Origin: Kappaphycus alvarezii
Taxonomy: Eukaryota > Rhodophyta > Florideophyceae > Gigartinales > Solieriaceae
Length of the DNA stretch: 64,000 nucleotides
NCBI GenBank assembly: GCA_002205965.3
Contig: NADL03000038.1
Span: forward strand, 248,001 to 312,000
Direction of reading: 5' to 3'
The position numbers and the translations under genes are program-made. The notes beneath the pieces were generated by a model. The model was given only the letters and a program-made list of their open reading frames with translations, made no database searches and was not told the DNA's origin. Positions 42,673 to 57,044 of this stretch are shown piece by piece; position 1 is the stretch's first letter; the number at the start of each line of letters is the position of its first letter.

Positions 42673-43093
42673 TGCAGTGCACTACTGGTGCCCTCCACAA
42701 GCCATGCCATTAGGGGGGAAAGTGTAAGTTGACCCCCTAGTGTGGGGGTCCAACAGTGCATGGTATGCGTGCGCGGCCCACGGCGGCCGCTGTACCTATT
42801 TAGAGCAGCCTATGAAAGATTACATCTGGATCAATATTGGATCCCTGCAACCAGCTCACCTGAGCCAGCGGCGGGCAAGGGAGAACTCTGCATATATAAG
42901 TTCCAATACCCCCCTTACCCCCCTTACTCCCCCTTGAGTGTAAATTCACCTTGTATGTACACTATTTCCCGACCTTTTATAGTTGCGACTTTGCCTATCG
43001 AGTCTTTTCTTCTATGACCTCCCATCGCGGAGCGTGGAAGTCCTTGGTACCCCTTTCTCACTTTCCCTTTCGTCGTTTCCGTTAGCGACTAGC
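42673..43093 (+). repeat. candidate 3' LTR of the older element
   Basis: Begins TGCAGTGCAC directly after the purine tract, contains catatataag (TATA-like) near 42890-42900, and a possible end CGCTGCA near 43093. No partner LTR is in the window, since the left side of the older element is lost, so this is a guess from position and promoter content. Confidence 0.3.
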
Positions 43094-44077
43094 TTTGGTT
43101 CCATCGCTGCAGGTTGTGACCGCCACCAGTGACTGTGCGTGCCGAGGGTTCGTGCGCAGGACTACCCGGTGGGTACTTGTGTAGCGAGAGACGCACCGCA
43201 GGTCGCGTCGAGTCGGTAATCCCTACTGGGGTTCATACTGTGCGGTAAGGTCTCACCGATGTTACAAGAGATCGACGGGACCACTGTAAGCCCCTCAAGG
43301 AGTCGGCGTAAGCTGTGATCCGAGCAGACAATACCAGTCGGCGGCCTTAAGGCGGGCCGCATGCAATCCATTCGACGAAGGCAGTTCTTTGCCAGACAGG
43401 TGGTAATTACGCCCCAAGCCGAGTGCAAACCAGCGTCGACTTGGCGCCACAAGTCTCTACCACCGCCATGGCTACCGTCTGGAGCGGCTCAAGCTACTTT
43501 TCGGAGGAGGAAGTTGGACACACTCAGTATTTGTAGAGCAGCTTTTGGTTGTTGGTTTTGTTAGTGCTCAACCGTTGCACCAAAATATGGCCGCTGCATT
43601 GTCTATCAATGTCGAAAAGTCAGACGGTGCACTGAAAACACTACACAGCATAGCAGCAGTAAGGGAAAGCCCATCACAATGAACTAAATAGCTTCTTTTC
43701 CGTCATTAATTGCAATTTTATTGGATATTTTAGTTTCTCGTTATGTATACCTCACTATATGCTTCGCTGTATGTAATGGGATATTTTTATTTGGACTCCT
43801 CTAAGTCCGATATAATTTCACAACTTTCGTAGTGCCATAGAGGCTAGTGAGTGCTTCTCCATCCGGAGAATCATGCGATAATTGTTTAGGACAGTTGAAA
43901 GAGAGGCTGTAACGTATCTACATTCTCTACCTCTATCTGCATATTTTCTGGATAACTATCAGTAAAATCAGGGTTGCCGGAGTAAATCTCGACATTCGAT
44001 CTTCACTCCAACTTCAATGACGCCTCTTCATCTCTGTCACTACTTGACTGATGCCCCAGACGCACTAGATAGTCTGA
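43094..44077. other. no gene seen
   Basis: GC-rich to about 43560, then AT-rich. No motif or repeat was recognised. The minus-strand ORF 43162-43452 has no known domain. Confidence 0.45.
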
Positions 44078-46000
44078 TTAGATCAATAGTCTTCTCCCTT
44101 TAGTAGCCGTTGTCCTTCTGCGTAGCTTAGTTTCAGCAAAGTCCTCAAAAACAATGTTAAGTTGACCAGTGTAAAGCGTCAATTTTAAAGCGTCGGACAA
44201 TAAGCTGTCCACTTTCGTAAGAGGATCAGCCAAGTTACCAAATGATCTTGTCATAATTACCATCCTGAAACTCAAACCTGATGCAAGTAACGTCTCCACG
44301 AAAAAAACGATAAATATAGTTCCTTTCCGTTTACAGTGACGTGGAAAGTTATTTTGAGTCCACATAAAATTAAAATCAACATGTGTATTGAGAATTTCAA
44401 AGTAGTCATGAGCTAGACTCTTTGCCTCTTCAATATTTTTAGCTAAGGCGAGTATTTCAGCAGCTGAAACACTGTTCTCAGGTCTTTTTGATTTCTGTGA
44501 TATCCATGATATGCCGTGGTAAATAGAAAAAATTGCTAACGGACCGAGTATTAAACAAGAATTTATGCCCAGTTGGCCCTTTTCATCTCTTTTCCATGAA
44601 TCAAAAAAATTAGTAGTTAGAAATCATAATGATTAGAATTATTTGGTCTAGGATAATTAATGGCAGAAAAAATCTTCTTCAGCATCCTCAAGATGTATCT
44701 CTGCAGAACTAGGGGTGACACATTTCGGTTCTAAGCAATTTTTTCTCGAATAAATGTGCATTGAATGGTAAAAACAGTTATTTCTCAGTGCCAATCTATC
44801 CAAGCGAGCTGTTTGTCGAGGAAAAGTTCGACTTTTCAAGTTTTTTTGACTGATTCACCAAGCTCCTTTCTACGTTAGGAACTCAGATGGTACTATCCTA
44901 TCTCATAAAACTTATCATTAGCATTCTTCAATTCAGTGCTGTCTCCATCTTGCCCTTAATTATTGCCAAGTATCCAATACCATATGATAGACTGCCAGGC
45001 GTAAATTTTTCATTTAAGATCTCGATTAATTTCTTTACGTGTTCATTACTAACTTCTGTCTTGATGTAATAAAAAACCGTTGCTACAATCAGCAACAGTT
45101 TGAGGTTATCAACCATGAAAACAGTTCAGGTATTTGGTACTGGGTCAAGCCGAGTTCGCTAAAGCAAGTATATGACTGCACTTGCCACTTAGGACTGGCG
45201 TTTTCGAGACCATATGAGGCAATCAGTAATTGCCAGGTGTGCGTCAACCTCATCCTTCTCTCTTCTTGGGGCTTAACATAAACATCACGACCAGCTGTAC
45301 CGGTAAGAAATAAATCATCTTTAAAGACAGCCCTCAGCAATAGTAAAAATTAATAAAGATGCATAAGAGTCCTTAATTCGGAAGAAAGTTGTCGGGTAGA
45401 TGGTTTACCAGACATTAGTACGTTCTCAAAGTCATCTCCGTTCCCATAATGTGTTATTCTTGCCTTTACCCTGAGGTATAGATAATCATTCTGATTTACC
45501 TTATGAAAATGGCTTTTTATATTAATTACACTACAAGGAAATTCACTACAAGGAACATGACGTACAGTCTTTAAAATATTTCCCTCTTCAACACTATAAG
45601 ATCTAGCGAGCTGTAATTTTCAATCCCTGCGCTTGGTATCTCATAAACGCTTTGTTCTCAGAATGTTCAAGAATGATTTGTAGCACAAGAGGTTCATTTT
45701 CAATCTTAGTATGAACCATTAATACATAATTAGCTCTAGCTTTAAATGCAGTGTCACTAGTATCATTATAATTCCATTCTCCTTCTGTATTGAGTCATTC
45801 TGTTTCTCTGTAGACGTAGAGTAAAGCTACAAAACCATTACGATGGATCGTCTTCACTGTACCAGCACATTGAAATTTATCAAGAGTTCAATACACTGTT
45901 ACACGATCACCTCGATTTACCATAGATATATCCCAATTTCATTTTGCGCATGGCTATTGGGACTCTCAGAGAAGTCTTCATCTTCATGAGTAGCGCTCGT
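44078..46000 (-). pseudogene. copia family B pol, RT to RNase H end
   Basis: Minus-strand frames give a continuous copia pol. 45900-45600 reads GDRVTVYNTLDKFQCAGTVK-like linker sequence. 45340-45089 reads AVFKDDLFLTGTAGRDVYVKP, HTWQLLIASYGLENASPKWQV and CFSELGLTQY (copia RT palm). 45116-44928 gives VSNEHVKKLIEILNEKFTPG. Near 44560-44400 HGISWISQKSKRPENSVSAAEILALA is RNase H, and SFGNLADPLTK (44230-44190) is the copia C-terminal signature. Several stops. The catalytic box is blurred (KTEV where V.DD is expected). Confidence 0.75.
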
Positions 46001-48059
46001 CTTTTCTGGTAGATTGTTATCACTAACATAACTGTTATTGTCATTAGAAAAGTTCTATCTGCGATGCAACATCTATGTTGTATCCTACGGTATCGATAGC
46101 AGTCTGTAAAGTGCTCGCTAGCGAATATTCAGGTAGAGGACTGCAAATGTCTTGAAACTGTAGCATCACGTCCACCACCTTTAGAGCCAGTTCCTTCATA
46201 TCCATTCATCCAGCTTTTGGCGCGCGCTTTTAGGAGGTGGAAAGAATCCACATTACCACAAAAAACTGATCGTATTAAACTGTTTTCAACCCACATGCAT
46301 TCCATTTGGCTTCATGTAATGCAGTCGTTGGGTGTTTCCATCTTACGACACGCGTCAAAGTGTCTTTTCTCGTATTCGTGTAATGGGATACGAGAAAGCT
46401 CTGTTCTGTCGCTCACAAACGTTAATGTCTACTCTGCGGTAAATTCACTCGCATACAGATTCCATGTCGTCAAAAGACGTCACGCAAGTAGTGTACTACT
46501 GGAAGGATTCCAGGCGTCCGGAATCCCGTCTCTTTTGGATTTATGGCTCCGCAGGGATTCAGTGAGACCACTACATCCACGTTGGATTGCTCTGCCAGAA
46601 GAACCTGCTCAGTAGCAGCCAGCCACATTATCCAATGTCTTGAAACGCCTAATGTCTCAACTGAATACCACTGCACCTACTATAGGGAAGTATATGTCAC
46701 ACACTTTGCGCATCGTTGAGTACAATCACCATTTGCTACTCGGTATTCCGCCGTATGTTCATCTCAATCGTTGTGTCTGGGTTCGAGAAGCTCTGAAGTG
46801 GCGCAAGTGTACTTTGACGGTACCATTGTGTCTATCACACATTCTTCCTGGGATTTCAAGGCCTGCGCTGCTGTTCCGTCTACTGTTTTGCCCTGATCTG
46901 GTCCCTTTTTCACCTCTTCTTCGTGAGGCGTCGCTGCGCTCTGGAACTGGGGTCTGGTGTTTCGTCTTGCGTAGACGCTTGCATTTATGGGGATGAAACG
47001 CCAGCAGAGGGTAGGAAGCGAGTCAGGCTCTGGCCGCTCAGTCGAATAATACGCGTTACTTAAGCCGTTTTGGCTTACAGAAGCAGACTTCGCTGCCCCA
47101 ATTATTTACCGCAATTATTTGACAGGGTTACTGATCTCGTGATCTCGTTGCGAAGTCGAGCCATGCCTCTTTCTTCCCCTCCCTAGTCTTCAATCCATAA
47201 TGCCTCTCTCATTCTTGAATGCTGTAATGCTGTAAGGGTTGTAGGGGGCTGCTTAATAAGATTAGTAGATTTCTGAATTTGTTATGCAGTTGGACCGTAA
47301 AATAAATCTGTTTCAATGAGAGAAAACCATCAAAGGCTTTACTATCTACATACATACTGTACAATAATTCTGATACAAAGCACAAATTATCAGCTGCACA
47401 CCATTTTCACTCTCCAACTGCTCGTTTGTCAGTACGACAATGAGCCAGCAGCCTGACCTAAGAACTGTTATTCCAGCAAAATCGCTTGAATCTGCTGGCC
47501 AAGTTTGATAGAACTGGTGTCAGGAAGCGATTCATGGTACTCATGGCAGTCATTGACTCTATTTTTGAACATTTCTCGGTTTCCTTTCAGTTAGTACACG
47601 GTGGACACTTTTCTTCCCAGGTGAACCGCAGACAGGCTGGTTTGAATTTCATGTGCCTGGGCCCATAACTAACGATAAATCAGTGCGCTACTGCAAATGT
47701 TACTCCGAAGAACTGGGGATGAACAGTAAATTAATGGAACTCAGGCAAAGGCTTCATGCTCATTTTTTCCATAGGATTGCCAACAGTTTTGTGCATATAT
47801 TGCGTTCGACCGATGTTGTCAACAACAAGCGTGGTTAAATTATTGTGAAAGGCCAAGGAATACAACCTATTGATGACCGTTCGAGATAGTTAGTAGTAAA
47901 CAGCTAACGAACATTCATCTGAGCTGCATCATCTTTATAAACCATAAAGTGAAGATGTTTATACGAAACATCATTTGCAGTCAAGTTACATCAATAGTGT
48001 CATCTTTTAATACCTTGACATCGTAAAAGTGTAAAGAAAGACGCCACAGCACGGGAAAA
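46001..48059. other. unassigned sequence
   Basis: The plus-strand frames 46217-46615 and 46640-46996 are fairly long but show no domain. The minus strand is not better. Probably older repeat DNA. Nothing recognised in 47000-48060. Confidence 0.4.
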
Positions 48060-48530
48060 TTGGAATGAGGACGCTTGGGATACTATCCCAATCCCCCTTA
48101 TTACAGCGAAACAAACTTTAGGCGCAGCATCCGCGTCTCGCTTTGGAAAATCCCGGCTGCATCTTTCGTTACTTCCCACCCCAAAACTCTTCCAAGTTCC
48201 TTGCTCCGAACTGAGATGTACTCCGCAAAGGCATCTTGCCTTCCCAGTTCCCCGCACTGCCTTCCCCCTATTGCTATCACGGCCATCAGCAGATGAGTAT
48301 GTTCGGGACAATGTGGCCGATCTCTGCTCGCCTGGTTTCGGCCGACTCCACCGGCAAAATTCCGTCCGCAACTCCTTTGCCTTCAACGTCCGAGAGAAAC
48401 GGGCTCGAGACCCATCATCGTTCCTGGTACCGAGCTCCGGTCTCGAGACCTCCTGATACAGCCACCGGCCCCACCAGCAATATCATCAAAAATGGCGAAA
48501 AAGAAGAAAACTATTACAGTGCTGGCTGAG
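48060..48530 (+). pseudogene. non-LTR-like RT, Cys/His-cluster fragment
   Basis: Mixed plus frames contain DEYVRDNVADLCSPGFGRLHRQNSVRN (48292-48370). This aligns with the segment after the Cys/His cluster in the copy at 20870-20960 (GFGRIHRQTPSAM, NSIRN in an alternate frame). The Cys pair itself is not clear. Short and 5'-truncated. Confidence 0.5.
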
Positions 48531-50219
48531 CTGGTATGCTGCTGGCTGAGTTAGCATGCCGCGCTGGCTGCAATGGAACTGTATTTCCAAATATATTTTC
48601 AAGTGTTTTTAGAGGAATTCTGTGCACTGTACAGTAGCAGTGCTGCGCTTGCATAGGTATTGCTCAGGTACCACAGGTTTCGGTGTTTGAAACTGTATAT
48701 AAGGGGATAAGGGAGGGTGCCCGGGCGCACCGGTCATGGGGTTGAATAAGGATATTTTTTCTGATCTAGATATTGCAGCTGCTGGAACCACTCGAAGGAA
48801 TATTTGTGGACTGCAATTGAGGTATTGATATTTTGGAGGCATTGTTTGGCTCTGATCTCGAGGACTAAGATTGAGACGAGAAAATCTAGATATTTGTCCT
48901 GACAATATCTTCTATAAGTCTTTCTTGTTCACATGATTCCATTTGATGCATTTTATGGTTCATCGCATGTTTGTTTGAGACTTTATGGTTATCCGAAGAT
49001 TCTATATAAGCTGGGAAAACTACTTGCTCAGGACGAGGACAAGCAGGTTGGCAGACAACTTCAAGTCAAGTCCCGAGCAGTTAGGAAGTCGAGATTCAAC
49101 TTCAGACCAAGAACCATTTTAATTATGCTGTTAACAGAGCATCATTGGTAGACTCTGCCCCTTTTATACTCTCTTATAGCCCTCTCAAGTCAAGTCTTTA
49201 CCCACTTCTTTCTGTTCGATCAACTATACCACGGTAGCATTTTTGTCGCTTGCAAAATCTCTTTCTTTGGGTAATTGGTTGAGTATCTCTTCTCCGACGA
49301 TTGATCCCTATCACCAGCACCACAGACTCCTGCCCCCCTGGCGCAGTGTACAACTGTTGTTCCCTCCATATCTGCTTCACGCATCAAGGGTACCCAAGTC
49401 GTCGGAGGACCTATCGAGATCGCCAACGGAAAGAGACCCTAGACCTCAACCGCAAATTGGCCCTCGAGCTTCTCCTTTCAGCCGATCGCATTTGGTTCTC
49501 TCGTTGCCCCTTCCAATCTCTTCTCCAATGTGCATTCTTTCAGCGCCCCTTCCAATGCTACATCTTCCTTTATTGCTGATTTTATCTCTTCACCAATACC
49601 GAAACGGTTCGCTGTAGGATCCATCAACCCTCATTGCCGTTGTCTGGTCGTCCAAAGCAGTATCTACACTGTCTCGGACTCCGTCGCACGAAGCTGATGT
49701 TGACATCATTGTAAACATCAGCAAGTCTTGTCCGGAAGTCCTTGAGGGCAAGGTACGTTTACGCAGTGAGCTCAAAATACTCTATGCATAAAGATTGCTT
49801 GACTTCATTACGCTCCCCTCACTGAGTTCGCTGCTGACCTCAAAGGTTGAGGGTCTCGGTCAACAGAAATTGCGTGGGTCTTTCTCCTCATGAGTAACCC
49901 GTAATCCCTCGTATGACATCGTTGGACGACCACCCTCACAGGAATACAGTAAGTGCATATCAAAGCAAAAGAAAGTGACTCAAAACATACGTTTACTCTG
50001 ATCCCTTGCGTGCTTTCTCGTTCGTATCCTCAGCGAATCCCTGGCTTCCACAGCCCATTTCCCCCTTCAACGCCCGTTACAAGTCTCGCAAGACCACGGC
50101 ATGCGCCCTACTAACCGACGCTGTCGATTAAATGCTGATGATGCCAACCCTTTGTCTCCGACAAAGGTAACTCGTGGGAGTTAGGCCTCAGACGTGGAGT
50201 AAAAGTTTATTGTAGTCAG
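48531..50219. other. unassigned, repeat-like
   Basis: Contains TATA-like tatataag at 48695 and tatataag at 49003, so promoter or LTR DNA is possible. A 23-base stretch at 49893-49915 (agtaacccgtaatccctcg...) recurs exactly at 63660-63682. No protein domain. Confidence 0.4.
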
Positions 50220-51540
50220 TTTATTGTCATGTCCTCTCTTCGTCCTCCTCTTCTACTGTATCTACTGTCTGCTCTCTCTAGGTCCATTCCGTCCACGACC
50301 AATTGTTCAAGCACAGTCAGCGAATTTGCACTTCATTGCAGGAACCTCAACCTTTCACAGTACCGGTGAATGGTCAAGGGATCAATCCGTTGCCTTCGGT
50401 CATGGCCACGGTAGATCCTGATGGTCTACGTAGAACTAGATCGGATACTGCTCGTACTTTGACAGACGCTGACATCTTTGCAGCTCGCATAAAGCCCCAT
50501 CTGCAGCCCCTGCTGAACACCGAGGTCTCTTGGAACCCTCGAGACCCCCTCTCCATCTCGGTACCCCTCTATACCACTCCACTTTCGCTGGGGCCCCCCC
50601 GATGTGCCCCAAACCTCCAGCTACCGGCGTCGCTGACCTCAGGCCGCCACTTCGCCGGGTGTTGACATGTCCACCGCTTCCTTGCCCCTGTCTGCTCTGC
50701 AGACCAAGCCTGCCAACAACTCCCCTGCAACTACCGTAGTGACCATCGTGTACGTCGTGCTCCCGCTACCGCCCCGTGTCAAAAGGCACCCGTGCCCGCC
50801 GCAATCGTCTGCTTCATCTTCCTCCAAAGATTGCTCTGCCGCGCGGCTTCAGGTCTCCTAAACCTGTGCCAACTCGCACGCTCCCGCTTCTGGCCGCATC
50901 TCCACATCGAGCAACCAACGCCGCAACACCCTACCCGGCGGCCTACTCGCGGTCCCCCCTCAGCACTTACTGCCACCGCCGCTACGGCACAGCTCACCGG
51001 CACCACATCGAACCCCACCTTCGCCTCACCGTCGAACTTTTCTGGCAGCTCCCGCTCCGCGGAGGATGCGGCTTTGTCAGACGTACCGGATGCCGCCTCC
51101 TACACACCCCCGCTCGTTCCGACTGCCTATGTTAAACTGCCCCCCCCATCTTCTCCCCATAAAATCCTCAACAACTCGTTGTCATCATTCACAGCAACCA
51201 ACCTCATCTTGCCTTCATCCTCCCTGATCAGGTCCCGGCCATTACCCAGACGCGTCGACTAGGCAAAATCTCCCAAACCCTATTGACGTCCTTCGCACGC
51301 CATAACGAGAGGCTAACATCCTTCTCGACGTTCCTGGGTCCTGCATGAAGCCATTCTTGCACCTTTTCGTCAGACTCCCCCCAAACGCTTGCCTTGCCCA
51401 TGAGCCCTAGGCAATCCACCACTCTTTCTTCCTTGTACACATGTCCCCTACCGATCTCCTCCGCAGCGCAATGTGGTGCGAACCTGCCTGATGTCACCAA
51501 GGCAACCAGCACGCGCCCTTAGCTGCTTGTATTTATCGTG
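50220..51540 (+). pseudogene. probable 5' region of the non-LTR-like RT ORF
   Basis: Plus frames rich in Pro, Ser, Ala and Arg with many stops: DGLRRTRSDTARTLTDAD, then PKPVPTRTLPLL and QLPLRGGCGFVRR. The low-complexity Pro/Arg-rich composition and the presence of the RT family on both sides suggest the N-terminal part of that ORF. No catalytic motif is present, so the assignment is weak. Confidence 0.35.
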
Positions 51541-51809
51541 TCCATGCTTGAAGTCACTGAGCCGCGCTCTGGTCCAAGGCCTTCACCGCACACTTCAGAC
51601 GGGCCGAATAACTTCAGAATCAACGTCCTGCAGCCCTTCCCGAAGTTCTCACTGCTCAGCACTATGCTGAATAACCTCGGCAGCTTTACGGACATTACAG
51701 GATGGTTTTCACAACCGCACAACTGTCGGGGTAGCAGATAACTTTTCTTTCATTGAGAAAATGGTTTTCGCATTACTGCGTCTTACTGTGCAAGGGATTT
51801 ACGAGTCAC

Positions 51810-52330
51810 TCATGTTGAGGACAGACTCTCGCTATGAGACGGCATACGAGGGGAGGGCAGCGGCGACACTGGACCAGATAGCAATACTTTTCCGTTGCAA
51901 CAGTTGAGCATTGAAAACCGGGTAACGACGTGTAGAGCGGAACGAGATCCCTTTAGCGTGGTCGTCGAGGACACGTGGAGAGCGGCAGAGAGCGCGCCAA
52001 GAGTGTCAAATGCGAGCGGGAGGAGATGCAACTGGACGTGGTGGGAAGGGTCAGCATCCTCAGGAAGGAGGGTGCGTTGCGCCCCCTCCGCTGGAACGTC
52101 CTAGGTTTAGAGCCATCAGCGAACAACTCAGCAACGCCAGCAGGCTTCTCGGCGGCGTGTCGGATCGCGGCAGGGGCAAACGTAGAGCAGACTGTAATGT
52201 CATAAGTGGTGGGCCTGTCAGGCGGCGAAGCAAAGCCTCGAGGGCTAGGTTGGGCAAGAATATCGGAGGGGCGATCTAGAAAGTGCGCAGAGATGCTAGC
52301 CTTGCAATTAGATTCGTTGCATTGAAACAA
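51810..52330 (-). pseudogene. non-LTR-like RT, C-terminal domain
   Basis: Minus frames read RPTTYDITVCSTFAPAAIRHA, equivalent to the 'DITFVNPLAP' strand in the copy at 12080, then KPAGVAELFADGSK and LPLAFDTLGALSAALHV with the terminal helices. This is the putative nuclease domain plus tail, without the RT palm. It faces left, opposite to 50220-51540. Confidence 0.65.
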
Positions 52331-53229
52331 TTAAGTCCAATCGCCAGCGCTGCGAGATGAGCAAACTAGTTCAGCGGCGAGCGACCTACTACGTTTCGCT
52401 GTCATGGATCTCTAACCTGCCTGCCTATGCGCCGCTATTAGTTTCAACACTTCTACATTACGCGATGTGTACTGTACTAAGTCACCCAACAGCCAATGTT
52501 TCCCGTTATGCCCGCCCTGTAACCAAAAAAACACACTCTAGCGCCCTCGAACCTCTTCCGCGACGCCCCATTGATACCACCAAGTCCTGCATCACCATTC
52601 ACCCCAGCATACCACAAGTCTGTCTCCACCCCCTTCACCAGGTTTCCGCCCATAAACTGAACTCCAAAAATTATCCTTGAACGCCAGCCCCCTTGCTTAT
52701 CCCGCCAGCATAGCCCTCGGGGTCATACCGGGCCCCGAAGCTTGCACCCCTTTCATGTCATGTCCACCCAGAAACCGTCACAGCCAAGCGCTCCAGTCTT
52801 AGCGGTCGTCTTTCACCGCTTTCCAACTTATGCTCCGAAACACCCGCCGCCGCTCCAAATCAACCGCTTAAATTCGGTACACCCTCTAATCTCCAACAGT
52901 GTAGATTCCACAACAAACCTAAACTGCCGCACCCCATCTCACCCCACACAGTCGCGAGGCCTCACCTTTCTAACCATCACTGTCTATTCCCCAGACCCAT
53001 GGCCCTGCACCGCAGCCCGGCGCGTCCGACACGCGTGTAAACTCCCTCCTCGCTCTGCGGATTCTGGCCCTGCATTGAACGCCTCCCCGACCAGTCACAG
53101 CCAGGCTTTCCGGTTCCTGCGCGCCCGGTCGGGATGTTTCGCCATGCACGTTCTGCTCCTAAGCCTGAGCAGCATCGTTCTGAGGGTGGTCTTGTGGCGA
53201 AGAAAAAGTCTCTCTTTCCGTTTGTGAAG
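52331..53229. other. no gene seen
   Basis: Pyrimidine-rich plus-strand frames (52357-52680, 52742-53227) without domains. Confidence 0.4.
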
Positions 53230-54065
53230 ATTCATAGCGAGGGATTTCGCGCCCTGTCAAGGCCGATCCCTTGGGCCAGTTTGCAGGCATGACTCGTATC
53301 GAGACTGTTGTTCGCCCTCCTGTGCAAGATCTGTTTACTTGCCCGTCGTTCCGTCTTGCGCCGTATGGAAATGCGTGGTACTCGGATGTTCTGGTTATTT
53401 ACACCAATGCGCTACGAAGGAAACAAAGACGATGTTTTTTATCCTCTACTGTTTGCATGAGAGAGCTGAAACGTTGGAGTTGGGTGACATCAAGTCGTTT
53501 TTTGTCTAGTTTGAAGATTATCATGCGTTCTTCCACGCCGTGATTGATGTGCTGCAAGAAGTGTATTTACCCTGGGTTGAGCGCATCGTTGATTTGCCCA
53601 CCTCGAGACCGCGATTGTATTTTGAGGAAAAGGCGTCGTCATTGAAGCGCACCCTGCGGAAGACGACCGAGCATCGCGAGCTCATGTTGGAGTTTGAGCC
53701 GAAGAAGGCTGCTCGAAAGCTGCGCAACATCTTTACGAGGTTTGCACCCCGAATGTTGGATTACATTTCCTCGTTGGAGGATAGTACCGGATGATTGTGG
53801 AGTGTCAATACACATTGAGGATTGCATTGTAGTATCTAAGCAAATGGTGGCGGCGATGGCTCAGAAGGACAATTATCGAAAGAACATTGTTCTCCTTCTG
53901 CGATGGCTTGATAAGCGACAACAAACTGCCGCGTTGTGGCGGAGGGAGTACATGGACACAAGGTCGTTTCTCTCATACGGCAGGTGGAAACAAGCCGGTG
54001 CCCAGGAGGACTGCCTCGCATACTTTAAGGGAAAGTGCAGAGCCATTCCCAACGATGCGTTGTGA
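53230..54065 (+). pseudogene. unidentified protein, frameshifted
   Basis: Overlapping plus frames appear to form one protein. IETVVRPPVQDLFTCPSFRLAPYGNAW (53271 on) is followed by MRYEGNKDDVFYPLLFA. Then 53540-53794 reads AVIDVLQEVYLPWVERIVDL, LYFEEKASSLKRTLRKTTEHR and RNIFTRFAPRML. After a shift near 53790 comes DDCGVSIHIEDCIVVSKQMVAAM and NIVLLLRWLDKRQQTAALWRREYM, ending at a stop at 54065. It is helical and Leu/Arg-rich. I cannot name it. It could be a host gene next to the gene cluster or an element-encoded protein. Confidence 0.4.
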
Positions 54066-54239
54066 GATAAGCTAATGCAGTAACTTTCATCTTCGATACA
54101 TGAGCGAGGAACCTCTCGGGAAAGAAGAATTTCGTAGTTGTCAACAATGTCAGTTTATTGCCGTAGTATATAGCACACATTGCAGAATGCTCAAGCGGGT
54201 ACACTAGCACCGCTTACGTAGTACTATTCGCTCGAAACT

Positions 54240-56267
<2,028 letters not shown>

Positions 56268-57044
56268 TGTATGGGAGGGTTTGGATTTTGTGAATGGCTG
56301 GGCGTGGGGTGTGTGTGGAAAACGAGTTTGGTAAGGGGAGCCTAGTTGTATGTCATGGGAAGAGTGAAGAGTAGATCTTGTAAAGGTGTTGTTTGATGCG
56401 CGGGCGAGTGCGGGATATGGAAGATTGGGTGGAAGAGGAGGATAGGGTGATGGGAAGGTCGGGGGGTGGTGTGGGCAGTGTTGAAATTGTGGATAATAAA
56501 TGTTTTGGCAGCGGTTGAATCGGGGGGGGGGGGATCCCGGGCGTTGTCAATGTTGACGTTGCAATGACTTCACTGTTTTCCAGTGATCCATTGGTGCTTT
56601 TTTATTTTTGTTTGATGGAAAATTTTCGACAGATTTTCGTTTACGTAATGATCCGGTCCGAAACATGAAACAAAAAAAATTTCCAAAAATTTCCCTCCAT
56701 TTCATTGCTAAAGGCGTACCGTTCCCGATCATTTACCATGTAGTGGTCTCGGAAAAGAACGTTTGCAGGATGCCTTGCTCGTTTTACTCTTTCTTTCCTT
56801 GTAACAACTTTTAAAAATACAGCAATCCATTTGGCTTGTTCAAACCCGCATTGTATTTACCAATAACCTGCTCTCAATCCCCACAACGTTCCCAGACGAT
56901 CCCTTCCAACTCGCCGACAATTGCACCCTAATATCAGATACGCAGACAAGACAATACCGTCTGTCTCAATTAAATCCAACACAACCACAATGCAAAACCA
57001 AAACCACCTTTTTCAAACCCCTCTCCATCCCCCCTTCCATCCTC
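56268..57044. other. intergenic, PAP upstream / lyase downstream
   Basis: Between two minus-strand genes. Contains an 11-G run (56521-56531). The minus ORF 56353-56550 is Pro/Ser/Thr-rich, just upstream of PAP, and probably noncoding. Confidence 0.45.

Noticed and set aside
56353..56550. Small Pro-rich minus ORF upstream of poly(A) polymerase
   Set aside because: Low complexity, next to a G run, no conserved feature. Probably 5' untranslated sequence.
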